A DNA stretch of 32,686 bases. It comes from Planctomyces sp. SH-PL62. Its GTDB lineage: Bacteria > Planctomycetota > Planctomycetia > Planctomycetales > Planctomycetaceae. Made by a program: the position numbers and the translations under genes. Numbering within the stretch: position 1 is the first letter of the stretch; every line of letters begins with the position of its first letter. The stretch is from positions 1 to 32,686 of the forward strand of contig CAMDDX010000040.1 of assembly GCA_945893075.1 (NCBI GenBank). Direction: 5' to 3'. Positions 22,182 through 31,400 of this stretch are shown here, piece by piece. The notes under the pieces are model-generated. The model was not told where the DNA came from, made no database searches, and was given only the letters and a program-made list of their open reading frames with translations.

Positions 22182-23564
22182 ATGAGAGCCATTGTGTTGG
22201 GATTGGTGGCGATCGCCACCCTCGCCGCCGCGAGCACTGCTCAAGCCGGCGGCTATTGTGGTAGCTGCAACTACGGTAGTTGCCCCACGAGCGCTTGTCA
22301 GCCATCGGCGTGCTACACGTCGTGCAAGGTCGAACGTCAGACCTGCTATCGCACCGTTTATGAAACGGTCTACGAACCCGAACAAGTCACCTGCAACAAG
22401 ACAGTTTATGAAACCGTTTGGGATGAGCAGCAAGTCACGTGCAACAAGACGGTCGTCGAGACCGCCTATCGCGAGCAGACCTACACGGTCTGCCGCCAAG
22501 TCGCCGAGACCTCGGCGCGCGAGGAACGCTACACGGTGATGAAGCAGATCAATGAGACCTGCGAGCAAGAACGCAGCTACACCGTCTGTAAACCGGTTTG
22601 GGAAGAATCCGTTCGCGAGTGCCGTCGCACCGTTCAGAAGCAAGTCTTCGAGGACAGCTTCCGCGAGTGCCGACGCACCGTGATGCGTCCCGTGACGGAA
22701 ACGATCAATCGCGAAGTTTGTCACACGGTCATGCGACCGGTCACTCGCTGCGCGACGGTCCCGCAAGTTTGCGGCCAGTGGGTCTGCAAGCAAGATTGCT
22801 ACTACGGACTGCCGACGCCCAAGTGGCAATGCAATCCGTGCAGCCCGACCCCGACACTGGGTTGGCAGCCGAATGTGACGCCGATCACTTATCGAGTCTG
22901 GCAAACGCAGGTCGTGCAACGCCAAGTCAATTACACGACTTACGAGCCGCAAGTCGTCCGTCAGATTTGTCCTCAACAAGTTTGCCGCTACGTTCCTGAG
23001 GTCGTCGTGGATCGCATCCCGGTTCGCACCTGCCGCATGGTGAATGAGGAAGTGATTGATCGGATTCCGGTTCGGACCGTCAAGTATGTGAACGAGACGG
23101 TCACTCAAAAGGTGCCGGTCCAAACTTGCCGTTGGGTCAAAGAAGAGCACGTCCGCAGCGTCCCTTGCACGACGTACAAGAACGTCGAAGAGACCAAGAC
23201 CTGCCAGATCCCCTACCAAGTCTGCAAGCAAATCCCCTACGTGGTGACTCAGCGAGTCGCTCGCTGCGTGACCAAGCAAGTGCCGACGACGTACACCCGC
23301 ATGGTGGCTCGTTGTGTGCCGAAGCAAGTGGCTTACGAAGTCTGCTCGATGGTTCCGGTGACGGTTTGCAATCCGACTCCGGCTGGTTGCAATTCGTGTG
23401 GAGTGGCCGCTCCGGCCAGTGAAGCTCAAGAGCACAAGGTCTTGAAGCCGGAAGCCGATCCGGCCTCACAGCCACCTCCGAAGGAAGAAGCACCCACTCC
23501 GAAGGAAGAAGCACCGAAGAATGACGTACCGAAGCCCGCCGAAGGTGCTGCTCCGACCGCGTAA
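22182..23564 (+). CDS. YTV-type cysteine-rich surface protein
   Basis: The protein has 460 residues and a signal peptide (1-22, ending AQA). The mature chain is built from degenerate repeats of about 15-25 residues with Cys and YTV/YETV-like cores: CYRTVYETVYEPEQVTCNKT, then YETVWDEQQVTCNKTV, REQTYTVCRQVAETS, EERYTVMKQINETCEQERSY, and further on CRYVPEVVVDRIPVRTC and VTQKVPVQTCRWVKEEH. This matches the YTV repeat family known from planctomycete cell-envelope proteins. A Cys-poor Pro/Glu tail (PPPKEEAPTPKEEAPKNDVP) closes the protein. TGAGGAGAC (22168-22176) precedes ATG at 22182. Abundant Cys suggests disulfide cross-linking at the cell surface. A long antisense frame over the same DNA is a composition artefact. 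Confidence 0.85.
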   Translation: MRAIVLGLVAIATLAAASTAQAGGYCGSCNYGSCPTSACQPSACYTSCKVERQTCYRTVYETVYEPEQVTCNKTVYETVWDEQQVTCNKTVVETAYREQTYTVCRQVAETSAREERYTVMKQINETCEQERSYTVCKPVWEESVRECRRTVQKQVFEDSFRECRRTVMRPVTETINREVCHTVMRPVTRCATVPQVCGQWVCKQDCYYGLPTPKWQCNPCSPTPTLGWQPNVTPITYRVWQTQVVQRQVNYTTYEPQVVRQICPQQVCRYVPEVVVDRIPVRTCRMVNEEVIDRIPVRTVKYVNETVTQKVPVQTCRWVKEEHVRSVPCTTYKNVEETKTCQIPYQVCKQIPYVVTQRVARCVTKQVPTTYTRMVARCVPKQVAYEVCSMVPVTVCNPTPAGCNSCGVAAPASEAQEHKVLKPEADPASQPPPKEEAPTPKEEAPKNDVPKPAEGAAPTA

Positions 23565-23593
23565 CCGCTCATCGAATCATTCTGCCAGAGAAT

Positions 23594-23631
23594 AGGCCGT
23601 TCGAGTGACCTCACTCGGACGGCCTTTTTCG
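23594..23631 (+). terminator. Intrinsic terminator after the YTV-type gene
   Basis: A 15-nt stem (23594-23608 with 23611-23625, AGGCCGTTCGAGTGA / TCACTCGGACGGCCT) has one mismatch and is followed by TTTTTC. It lies 30 nt after the stop. The remaining ~235 nt up to the phosphoesterase gene hold no gene or long repeat that I could support. Confidence 0.85.
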
Positions 23632-23864
23632 TTGACTCATCGCATTCGAGAAGGGCCGAACTTTTCCCCAGCTTTTGGGACGGCCATAAGTCGGATTGCC
23701 CCCAAAACCGAGTGTGGGATATGAAGCCATTTGCGTCTGGCGAGAGTTCAATGTGGGACGGTCGTTGTCGAGAATCCTTGGTGGGCTGACGCCCAGCCGC
23801 TCGCCAACATCGACCAGAATCCCAATGAGTGCTGTTTACGATCGGGGCTAAGGAGAACTTCTGA

Positions 23865-24641
23865 ATGGGCACGCGAATTGTGCAAATCACCGACCTGCAT
23901 TTGATGGCAGATCCGCTGGGTGAGTTAAAAGGGATCTGTACCCGCACCAATTTGCAGGCGGTGCTCGATGTCTTGCGACGAGATTTTGGCTCGGCGGAAC
24001 TGTTGATCGTCACCGGCGACTTGGCTCACGACGAATTGCTGGAAACCTACGAAGTGCTGCGTGAGATGCTGGCCGAGTGGCTGCCGAAGCTGCGGGTCAT
24101 TGGCGGCAATCACGAGAATCGTGCCTTCATGCGCCAGGTCTTTGGTGAGCGAGTGACCGCGTTGGACGATCGCAACGTCTTCGCGGACACGATTGGAGGC
24201 TGGCGGTTGATCGGACTGGATTCACAACTGGTCGGAGAGGTTCGCGGCCAATTGGGGGAATCGCAGCGAGACTGGCTGGTCCGAGAGCTGGCCGTCGAAC
24301 CGCTCCAACCGACGGGGATCTTTCTACATCACCCGACCCAGGAAATCGGTAACGGCTGGCTCGACGAGATTCGCCTCGAAGACGCGGATCAATTGAACAA
24401 GCTGCTGCCAAGAAATCGGCAGGTGAAGTTCATTTGTGCCGGACATATCCACCACGAGACGATGGTCTTCCAGGGGGACGTGCCCATGCTCACGACTCCT
24501 GCGACGTGTGTGCAATTCCTCCCGGAAACAGACCGGCTGATTCCCGACCCGATCCCACCAGGCTTTCGGATCTTCGACTTGGAGCCTGACGGTTCGTTTC
24601 GCACTCGAGTCGTGCGCGTACCGATAACATCCGCTCGCTAA
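23865..24641 (+). CDS. Calcineurin-like metallophosphoesterase, CpdA-like (class III cyclic-nucleotide phosphodiesterase)
   Basis: The 258-residue, probably cytosolic protein has all five metal-ligand motifs of the class III family in order: ITDLHL (Asp, His), TGDLAHD, GGNHEN, LHHP and GHIHHE. This places it with CpdA/Icc-type phosphodiesterases that hydrolyse cyclic nucleotides, although related enzymes act on other phosphodiesters. The 3' end encodes a short beta-rich cap (PGFRIFDLEPDGSFRTRVVRVP). AAGGAG at 23850-23855 precedes ATG at 23865. It appears monocistronic. The substrate is inferred from family resemblance only. Confidence 0.87.
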   Translation: MGTRIVQITDLHLMADPLGELKGICTRTNLQAVLDVLRRDFGSAELLIVTGDLAHDELLETYEVLREMLAEWLPKLRVIGGNHENRAFMRQVFGERVTALDDRNVFADTIGGWRLIGLDSQLVGEVRGQLGESQRDWLVRELAVEPLQPTGIFLHHPTQEIGNGWLDEIRLEDADQLNKLLPRNRQVKFICAGHIHHETMVFQGDVPMLTTPATCVQFLPETDRLIPDPIPPGFRIFDLEPDGSFRTRVVRVPITSAR

Positions 24642-24688
24642 GCGGAATGAGTCCGAGCCTTTTCATCGGGGACGCGGCCTGATAGGTA

Positions 24689-24779
24689 GTCACCCGACGC
24701 GTCAGCGAGGGCGCGCTCGAGGCGTCGCTTCATAGTCATATTTGTTGCCGCACACTCCCTCGCTGACGCTTCGGGTTAC
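24689..24779. repeat. 23-nt inverted repeat containing a GCGTCAGCGAGGG core
   Basis: Arms 24689-24711 (starts GTCACCCGACGCGTCAGCGA) and 24757-24779 pair with two mismatches. I recall very similar GCGTNAGCGAGGG elements as common intergenic repeats in planctomycete genomes; this would need a search. Confidence 0.8.
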
Positions 24780-24798
24780 GCGGATTATCACGGCTCAT

Positions 24799-24855
24799 GT
24801 GGGGCAGATTTTCAACCTGCCCGGACTGAGCGGGCACGTTGAAAACCTGCCCCAC
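24799..24855. repeat. 25-nt inverted repeat upstream of the sulfite-oxidase-like gene
   Basis: Arms 24799-24823 (starts GTGGGGCAGATTTTCAACCT) and 24831-24855 pair with two mismatches around a 7-nt loop. It stands next to the repeat at 24689-24779, forming a second tandem pair of unrelated palindromes. It ends 28 nt before the next start codon. Confidence 0.88.
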
Positions 24856-24883
24856 GAAGCCGCCTCATTTTCTGGAGCATCCC

Positions 24884-26146
24884 ATGTCCGCTTTCGATGA
24901 GTTCTTGAATGAGCACCAGCACCTGACACGGCGATTCTTCTTGAGCGTGAGTACGCTCGGCGCGGCAGTATTGGCCGTCGGATCGCAGGCCGCACGAGCC
25001 AATGAGCTTTCTCCGGAGTTGGCCGAGGCGATCGGGAAGCTCGAATCGTTTCTGACGCCGCTCGACAAGTTCCGCGATGTGTCGCGCGGCAAGCCGTTGC
25101 CGCATTCGCTGCCGCCGGAGAAGAAGGCGGAAGTCGGACTCACGCGTGAAACGTGGAAACTCGAAGTCATTTCCGACACCGATAAGTCGGCCACGCGCCT
25201 CAGAAAGCCGATGACCAAAACCGACGGCACTGCGCTCGATTTCAACGGGCTGATGCAGATTGCGGAGACACACGCGGTGCGGTTCGCGAAGGTGATGACC
25301 TGCCTCAACATTGGCTGCCCGCTGGGCACCGGCATTTGGGAAGGGGTTCCGCTGCGCGAGATCATTTGGCGCACGCAGCCAGTCGAGAATTTGCGGCGCG
25401 TGTTTTACTACGGCTATCACAACGACGAACCGGGGCAGATGTTTCGCAGCTCGCTGCCGATCGGCCGAGTTCTCGAAGATCCGTTTGATCTGCCGCCGGT
25501 GATTCTGTGCTACAAGCTCAACGGCCAGTTCTTGTCGCCCGAGCGCGGCGGGCCGGTGCGCGTGGTCGTTCCGGAAGCCTACGGCTTCAAGTCGATCAAG
25601 TGGCTGAGTCATGTCGTGCTGACGAATTTCGCGGCGGCGAACGACACCTACATCGACGGCAACAACGACGTCGATAGTCCGCTGAAAACGTGGGCCGCGA
25701 CGTTGTCCGTGCCGAAGGAAGTCGCCGCCAATCAGCCGATCCCCGTCACCGGCTATGCGCAGGTCGGCATCTCCGGCTTGAGCAAAGTCCAAGTTTGGAT
25801 TTGTCCGAAAGGGACTGAACCGGAGGGCGACCCCAACTTCCTCACCGCGGCTTGGGCCGACGCGACGATTCTCGATCCACCGAAAACCGGCAACTGGGGC
25901 GGTGATCTACCAGACAACAAGATCCCAGCGAACACTCAGGGCTTCGATGCCGATGGCCGACCGAAGACCTGGCCGATGCGGCTGAGCAAAGTCCACTGGG
26001 CCGCGCTGCGACCGGGACTACCGGCCGGCGAATACACACTTCGGTCGCGCACCGTGGATGAAAAAGGACACGCTCAACCGATGCCGCGACCGTTCAAGAA
26101 GTCCGGTCACGCGGCGATCGAGCAAGTGAGTCTGGTCGTGAAATAG
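24884..26146 (+). CDS. Tat-exported sulfite-oxidase-like molybdopterin oxidoreductase
   Basis: The protein has 420 residues. A twin-arginine-like signal (TRRFFLSVSTLGAAVLAVGSQAARA) starts the chain. The central domain resembles the sulfite oxidase/YedY molybdopterin fold: VMTCLNIGCPLGTGIWEGVPLREI places a likely Mo-ligand Cys at residue 140, and RVVVPEAYGFKSIKWLSHVVL is a typical strand-helix pair. The C-terminal part (PVTGYAQVGISGLSKVQVW...) fits the dimerisation/Ig-like domain of the family, ending AIEQVSLVVK. Length is near that of bacterial SorA. ATG at 24884 has GGAG 7 nt upstream, while the earlier in-frame start lies in the palindrome. No cytochrome partner gene is adjacent, so the electron acceptor is unknown. 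Confidence 0.82.
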   Translation: MSAFDEFLNEHQHLTRRFFLSVSTLGAAVLAVGSQAARANELSPELAEAIGKLESFLTPLDKFRDVSRGKPLPHSLPPEKKAEVGLTRETWKLEVISDTDKSATRLRKPMTKTDGTALDFNGLMQIAETHAVRFAKVMTCLNIGCPLGTGIWEGVPLREIIWRTQPVENLRRVFYYGYHNDEPGQMFRSSLPIGRVLEDPFDLPPVILCYKLNGQFLSPERGGPVRVVVPEAYGFKSIKWLSHVVLTNFAAANDTYIDGNNDVDSPLKTWAATLSVPKEVAANQPIPVTGYAQVGISGLSKVQVWICPKGTEPEGDPNFLTAAWADATILDPPKTGNWGGDLPDNKIPANTQGFDADGRPKTWPMRLSKVHWAALRPGLPAGEYTLRSRTVDEKGHAQPMPRPFKKSGHAAIEQVSLVVK

Positions 26147-26149
26147 TTT

Positions 26150-26178
26150 TGGAGTGCGGTGTGTCAGCACCGCTTTGG
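26150..26178. repeat. Partial family A repeat after the sulfite-oxidase-like gene
   Basis: TGGAGTGCGGTG, 3 nt after the TAG (26144-26146), matches the left arm of the repeats at 953 and 2915 and can close on itself through GCGGTG..CACCGC. No full right arm was found downstream. Confidence 0.6.
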
Positions 26179-26297
26179 ATCTTTCGCCGAAGTTTTGGAG
26201 ACGCAGGCTCCGACGCCACTGAATCAACTTTGTCACCGAATCGGCCGCCAGCGCCACTATGCTGGGGTGGTAAGTTTTCACGGTTCGGAGCGAGATC

Positions 26298-28061
26298 ATG
26301 GCGACGGCAGCAGTTGGTTCGGACGTGGCGTTGTGGCAATTGGTTTGTGGCGACGACCGGCAGGCGTTTGCGGAGTTGGTGGGGCGGCATCAGTCGGCGG
26401 TGGCGGCGGTCGCGTACAGCGCGTGTGGCGATTTGACGCTCAGCGAAGATATCGCTCAGGAAGTCTTTTGGGCCGCATGGCGAGAACGGACGGCGCTGTT
26501 GGACCCGTCTCGGTTGCGGGCTTGGCTGTGCGGGATTGCTCGGAATCTGGCCAACAACGCGATGCGGAGAGCACGGCATTCGGAATCGCTCGACGGACGG
26601 ACGGAACAGTCGGCCGGCAAGCCCGAACCGTCGGACGAAGCGGCTTCGCGCGAAGAGCAAGCGCTGGTCTGGCAGGCGTTGGAAGAGATTCCCGATGCGT
26701 ACCGCGAGCCGTTGATCTTGTTTCATCGCGAATATCAATCGGTGGCTGAGGTCGCGACGACGCTCGAACTTTCCAGCGATGCGGTGAAGCAGCGCTTGTC
26801 TCGCGGACGCGAGATTCTGCGCGAGCAGGTGGCGGACTTAGTCGAACGGACGTTGAAGAACAGTCGTCCGCGATCCGGATTCACGACCGCGGTCATCGCT
26901 GGCCTCACGGCTCTTTCGGCCGGAACAAAGTCTGCCGTCGCGGGGACTGCGGCAATGCCAGGTTCGTCGGCCGCCGTGTTGTCGAGCGGCGTAGTGGCAG
27001 CCGGCAAGGCGGCGCTGATGAGTCCATTGATTGGAACGCTGGCCGGCTTGGCGGGAGGCTGGTTCGGAACGTGGCTCCCGGCACAGCTCGCACCGACGAA
27101 TCGTGAACGGCAGCATCTGCGGAGTGTGGGACGACGAATGCTCATCGTCTCGGTGCTGGCCACATTGCTGTTGTTGGTCGCGATCTGGCTGTGCGTCTCG
27201 ATGCGCGCGAGCGGGATGGAAATCGCTGCCATTACGATTGGTTGGATCGTCCTGTTTCAAGGCTACGTCTGGATCGAGTGCCTCGTCTCGTATCGCGCGG
27301 TGCGGCAGATTCGGGCCGAGACGCCGACCGATTCCGATCGCAATACCGCTCCGCTGGCCGTGGCCGCGCAGCGGCTGGCGAATCGTTGGGAAGGGCGCGT
27401 CTATCGCAGTTCTGTCTCGCTGCTGGGTTTGCCGCTGATCGACATCTGCGTCAGCGATCCCGGTTCATTGTCGTCCGGTTCGGCGACTCCGCCACCACGA
27501 CTGCGTGCTTGCGGTTGGATCGCGATCGGCGACCGAGCGGATGGAGTCCTGCTGGCGATCGGCGGCGTGGCTCGCGGCTTCATCGCGTTGGGAGGCATCG
27601 CGATCGGATGTGTGAGTTGCGGTGGAATGTCGATCGGCCTGGTCTCGGTCGGCGGTTTGGCCATTGGAGCGGTGGCCCTGGGCGGACTCGGCGTCGGCGG
27701 ACTCGCGTTCGGAGGCGGAGCCATCGGCTGGCAAGCCTGCGGCGGCGGCGCACTGGCCTGGGACGTCGCCGTGGGGGGCGCGGCAGTGGCCTATCACGCC
27801 GCGTTCGGCGGAGCCGCAATCGCTCATGACGTCGCACTTGGCGGAGGCGTCTCGGCGCTGCACGCCAACGATGACGTGGCGAAGTCCTTCTTCGAGGGAC
27901 ACTGGATGGTGGATTCGTTGACGTGGCTGCAATCGCACAACACGGCATTCCTCGTGACGACGATCATCGTGAGCCTGCTGCCTTCCCTGATCAGCGCAAA
28001 ACTGATGTACCGCCGCAAACCGGCCGAGGCGAATTCTGATCTCCCAAGCGGTCATCCCTGA
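26298..28061 (+). CDS. ECF sigma factor fused to membrane segments and a glycine pentapeptide-repeat array
   Basis: The protein has 587 residues. Residues 20-95 form sigma region 2 (SEDIAQEVFWAAWRERTALL, RLRAWLCGIARNLANNAMRR). Residues 125-180 form region 4 with a helix-turn-helix (SVAEVATTLELSSDAVKQRLSRG). An Ala/Gly/Ser-rich section follows (195-260). Transmembrane helices lie at about 279-301 and 308-332, and one near the C-terminus at 549-570. Between them, residues 415-520 hold a five-residue array, for example GGIAI GCVSC GGMSI GLVSV GGLAI GAVAL, with GG every ten residues. GGAG precedes ATG at 26298. No separate anti-sigma gene follows, so regulation may be built into the fusion. Domain calls for the sigma part are firm; the role of the repeats is unknown. 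Confidence 0.85.
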   Translation: MATAAVGSDVALWQLVCGDDRQAFAELVGRHQSAVAAVAYSACGDLTLSEDIAQEVFWAAWRERTALLDPSRLRAWLCGIARNLANNAMRRARHSESLDGRTEQSAGKPEPSDEAASREEQALVWQALEEIPDAYREPLILFHREYQSVAEVATTLELSSDAVKQRLSRGREILREQVADLVERTLKNSRPRSGFTTAVIAGLTALSAGTKSAVAGTAAMPGSSAAVLSSGVVAAGKAALMSPLIGTLAGLAGGWFGTWLPAQLAPTNRERQHLRSVGRRMLIVSVLATLLLLVAIWLCVSMRASGMEIAAITIGWIVLFQGYVWIECLVSYRAVRQIRAETPTDSDRNTAPLAVAAQRLANRWEGRVYRSSVSLLGLPLIDICVSDPGSLSSGSATPPPRLRACGWIAIGDRADGVLLAIGGVARGFIALGGIAIGCVSCGGMSIGLVSVGGLAIGAVALGGLGVGGLAFGGGAIGWQACGGGALAWDVAVGGAAVAYHAAFGGAAIAHDVALGGGVSALHANDDVAKSFFEGHWMVDSLTWLQSHNTAFLVTTIIVSLLPSLISAKLMYRRKPAEANSDLPSGHP

Positions 28062-28470
28062 GTCGTTGATTGGGGCGATTGTACTTTGGCCCGAAGGGTC
28101 ATCACTCGAAAGCCCAGGGCAACGCCCTGGGTCACCGACGTTGCGGACTCTCAAGCCCTGAAAGGGCGGAACTCTCTGCGATTGTTTGTTTCGCCCTTTC
28201 AGGGCTTTGGCTGTCTCGAGATCGAATACCCAGGGCGTTGCCCTGGGCTTTCGAGTTGCGACCCTTCGGGCCAAAGCGCAAAACTCATGCTGAGCCCCAA
28301 TATCCGCACGGCGATCCTGAGAGCACCGCTCGCCTTGGTTCGTCGGAACTGCTGGCCCTCGACACCGCTCGTCATTCACGACGCTGCGAGAACGTGATAC
28401 GTTGCTCGGCATACTCACCGTTCCCTGGAAACCGATGAGTTTGGTGAGTCCCTAATTGCGAGGCAGACCG
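28062..28470. other. 409-nt gene-free gap with a nested palindrome
   Basis: The first half is the three-stem palindrome 28085-28275. The remaining ~190 nt to the ATG at 28471 hold no convincing gene, promoter or repeat. Short open frames here are just readings through the repeat. Confidence 0.5.
28085..28275. repeat. 191-nt nested inverted repeat (three stems)
   Basis: Outer arms 28085-28132 and 28228-28275 (48 nt each) pair with a few mismatches. Each includes its own local palindrome CCCAGGGCAACGCCCTGGG or its complement. Inside, AAGCCCTGAAAGGGCG (28153-28168) pairs with CGCCCTTTCAGGGCTT (28192-28207). In RNA form it would fold into a long hairpin with an internal stem, or a cloverleaf. 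No protein is encoded. Confidence 0.9.
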
Positions 28471-31400
28471 ATGCGACAACTTTCTACGGCTCACGCGTTC
28501 GGAACGGTTTTGGGTTGGATGTTGTGGGGAGCGATCTCCACCGGAGTGACGGTTGCCGCCGACTGGCCGACCTATCGCGGCGACAACGCTCGCAGCGGAT
28601 CGGCGGCGGAGACCGTTCGAGTCCCGTTGCAGCCGCGCTGGATCGCGAGCGCTCCCGGCGCGCCGCGACTCTCCTTTTCGAGTGCCGAAGGGCGAGTCAT
28701 CGAAGGACATTTGCTGGGGCACCGCGCCAAGTACGATGATGCCATCCATCCGGTGGTTGTCGGCCAGCAAGTGTTCTTCGGGTCGTCGGTCGATCATCAA
28801 TTGCACTGCGTCGATCTGCACACGGGCTCGGAAGTCTGGACGTTCTTCAGCGGCGGGCCGATTCGTCTCGCACCGACGGTGAATGGCAACCGTGTCTATT
28901 TCGGTTCCGATGACGGGTTCGTCTATTGCCTCGCCGCCGCCGATGGCCGGCTGTTGTGGAAGCTGCGGGGCGGGCCGGCGGACGAGTGGTTGCTGGCGCG
29001 TGGCGAGATGGTGTCACGCTGGCCGGTGCGTACCGGCGTATTGGTGGATGGCGGGGTCGCTTACTTCGGCGCGGGAATTTTTCCGCACGATGATGTCTTC
29101 CTGACCGCGGTGAATGCGGCTGACGGTTCGATTGTCTGGAAGCAGGACAACATCAGCTCGCTCGACGCCGGGCGAAACGATTTGTCGCCGCAGGGATATC
29201 TGCTCGTGAGCGACAATCTGCTGGTCGTTCCCTCGGGTCGGTCGCTGCCGGCGGTGTTTGATCGCGCGAACGGACGCATGTTGCACAAGCGAGAATTCGG
29301 TCGTGGGACGGCGGGAGGCGTGGTCGGCAGCGTGCAAGCGTTGCTCGCCGATGGGCAAATCTATTCGGCCGGGCCGCATCATTTGCTCGCGATGGAGCAG
29401 AAGACCGGCGACATGGGTTTTGGCTGGATCGCCGGACGGCAGATGGTCGTGAGCGATGATGCGGCCTACGTTGCCACCGGCGAAGTTGTCTCGCGGTTGA
29501 ATCGTTTGGAATACGCCGCTAACAGTCGCCGCCGGCATCAACTGGAATTGGACCTCACGAGCTTCAACAACCAAATTCGTGCCGCCACCGCGGTCCCCGC
29601 CAAGGCGGTCGAGATTCGCAAGAAAATCAGTGAGGCTCAGGCGGAACTCAAACGCATCGCGGATGTCGGCGTCGTCTGGGAGAAGCCGGCCAAGGATGAC
29701 TCGGCATTGCTCGCGGCCGGTGACCTCGTCTTCCTCGGAGGCAAAGGACGCGTGACGGCTTACTCGTCGAAGACCGGCGAGAGTCTTTGGCAGAGCGTCG
29801 TTGACGGTGAAGCGCGCGGACTGGTGGTTGCCAGCGGACATCTGCTGGTCAGCACGAGCACCGGGCACATCTACAACTTCGCTTCCGCCGATCTCAAGTT
29901 GGCCGCCGTGCCACCCGCCGCGAAGCCGATCGACAATCCATTTCCTGATGACAACCTCACCGCGATGTACCGGCAAGTGGCCGAGGAAATCCTCAAACGC
30001 TCCGGTGCGAAGCGCGGCTATGGCCTCATCGTTGGTAACGAACAAGGCCGGTTGGCTTACGAGTTGGCGAAGCGCAGCGAACTGAAAATCTACGCCGTCG
30101 AATCAAACGCGAAGAACGTGGCGGAGGCGCGAACCAATCTGTCGCGAGCCGGACTCTACGGCACGCGGATCGTTGTCCATCAGGCTGATCCCGCGAACGT
30201 GCCGTACTCCAACTACTTCGCCAACGTCATCGCTTCCGATTCGCTGGTGAAGACCGGCACGTTGGTCGGCGATCCGCAAAAACTCGCCCGGCACCTGAAA
30301 CCCTTGGGGGGTGCGATCGTGCTGGGTCGCCCGGCGGGAGCGTCCGGTAAGCCCATTGAAATCGCTGACGCGACCGCGTGGCTGCAACGAACCGAGCTTG
30401 GCGAACATGCTCGACTCATGGCCGCTGATGGCTGGGCCACGCTCACGCGCGGCGCGCTGCCGGGGGCCGGCAACTGGTCGCATCAGTATGGCAACGCCGC
30501 CAACACGGCGGTCAGTCTCGACAAGCGGGTGAAGGGAGACCTCGGTGTGCTGTGGTTCGGCGATCCGGGTCCGGGTGATATGGTCAACCGTCATGAGGGT
30601 GCGGTCGGACCGCTCGCCACAAACGGCCGGTTGTTCGTCCAAGGCGAAGACAGCATCTCGGCCTACGACGCTTACAACGGCACGTTTCTGTGGAAGTACG
30701 AAAACCCCAAAGCGCTCCGCACGGGCGTCTTCCAAAATCAAAACCCCGGCAACCTCGCGGCGTCGGACGATCGGCTGTTCCACTTCGTCAAAGACCAGCT
30801 CATCGAACTCGACGCCGCCACGGGCGAGACCAAACGCATCCACCGCCTGCCGCCGGACAAGGACGACGGCAAATACGAATGGGGCTACGTGGCGACGGAG
30901 AACGGTTTGCTGTTCGGCACGGCCACCATCCGCAAGGAACTCGAAGCGAAGCTGAAGCGGCGCGGACTGAAGACCGATGACGCGACCGACGGCATCTTCG
31001 CCATCGACATCGAAACCGGGAAACATCTTTGGACCTACAACGGGCAGAGCATCTCGCATCACACCATCGCCATCAGCCCGGAGAACGTCTACTTCATCGA
31101 CAGCTCAGTCACGCCCGAACAACGCGCGGAGATTCTCCGAAAGGACAAGACCGAACTCGCCAAGCTCTCCGGCAAAGAACTTGAGATCGCCGAAGAACGC
31201 GCCAAGAAAGCCGACCTCCGCCAAGCCGTCGCGCTCGAAGCTCGCACCGGCAAGCTGCTGTGGGCCAATCCGGTGGACGTGACCGATTGCAGCGACATCG
31301 GCATCGGCGGCGGCAAGCTCACGCTGATGGTTCACGACAACGTCCTGCTCTTGGGCGGAGCCAACGCCAACGGCCATTACTGGAAGCAGTTCGTCGCCGG

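Noticed and set aside
22104-23435. 443-codon open frame on the minus strand opposite the YTV-type gene
   Set aside because: It is Arg/His/Asp/Leu-rich with no domain pattern, and it mirrors the repeats of the sense gene, which has a signal peptide and good ribosome-binding site.
26230-26263. TTGTCA and TATGCT boxes before the sigma-fusion gene as a promoter
   Set aside because: The spacing is 22 nt, too long for a sigma-70 type promoter.
28085-28275. CRISPR array or tRNA-like cloverleaf
   Set aside because: The repeats are inverted rather than direct, there are no regular spacers, and there is no anticodon arm or TψC-like sequence.
29014-30045. 343-codon minus-strand open frame inside the propeller gene
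   Set aside because: It is fully contained in a strongly supported gene and lacks any domain signature.
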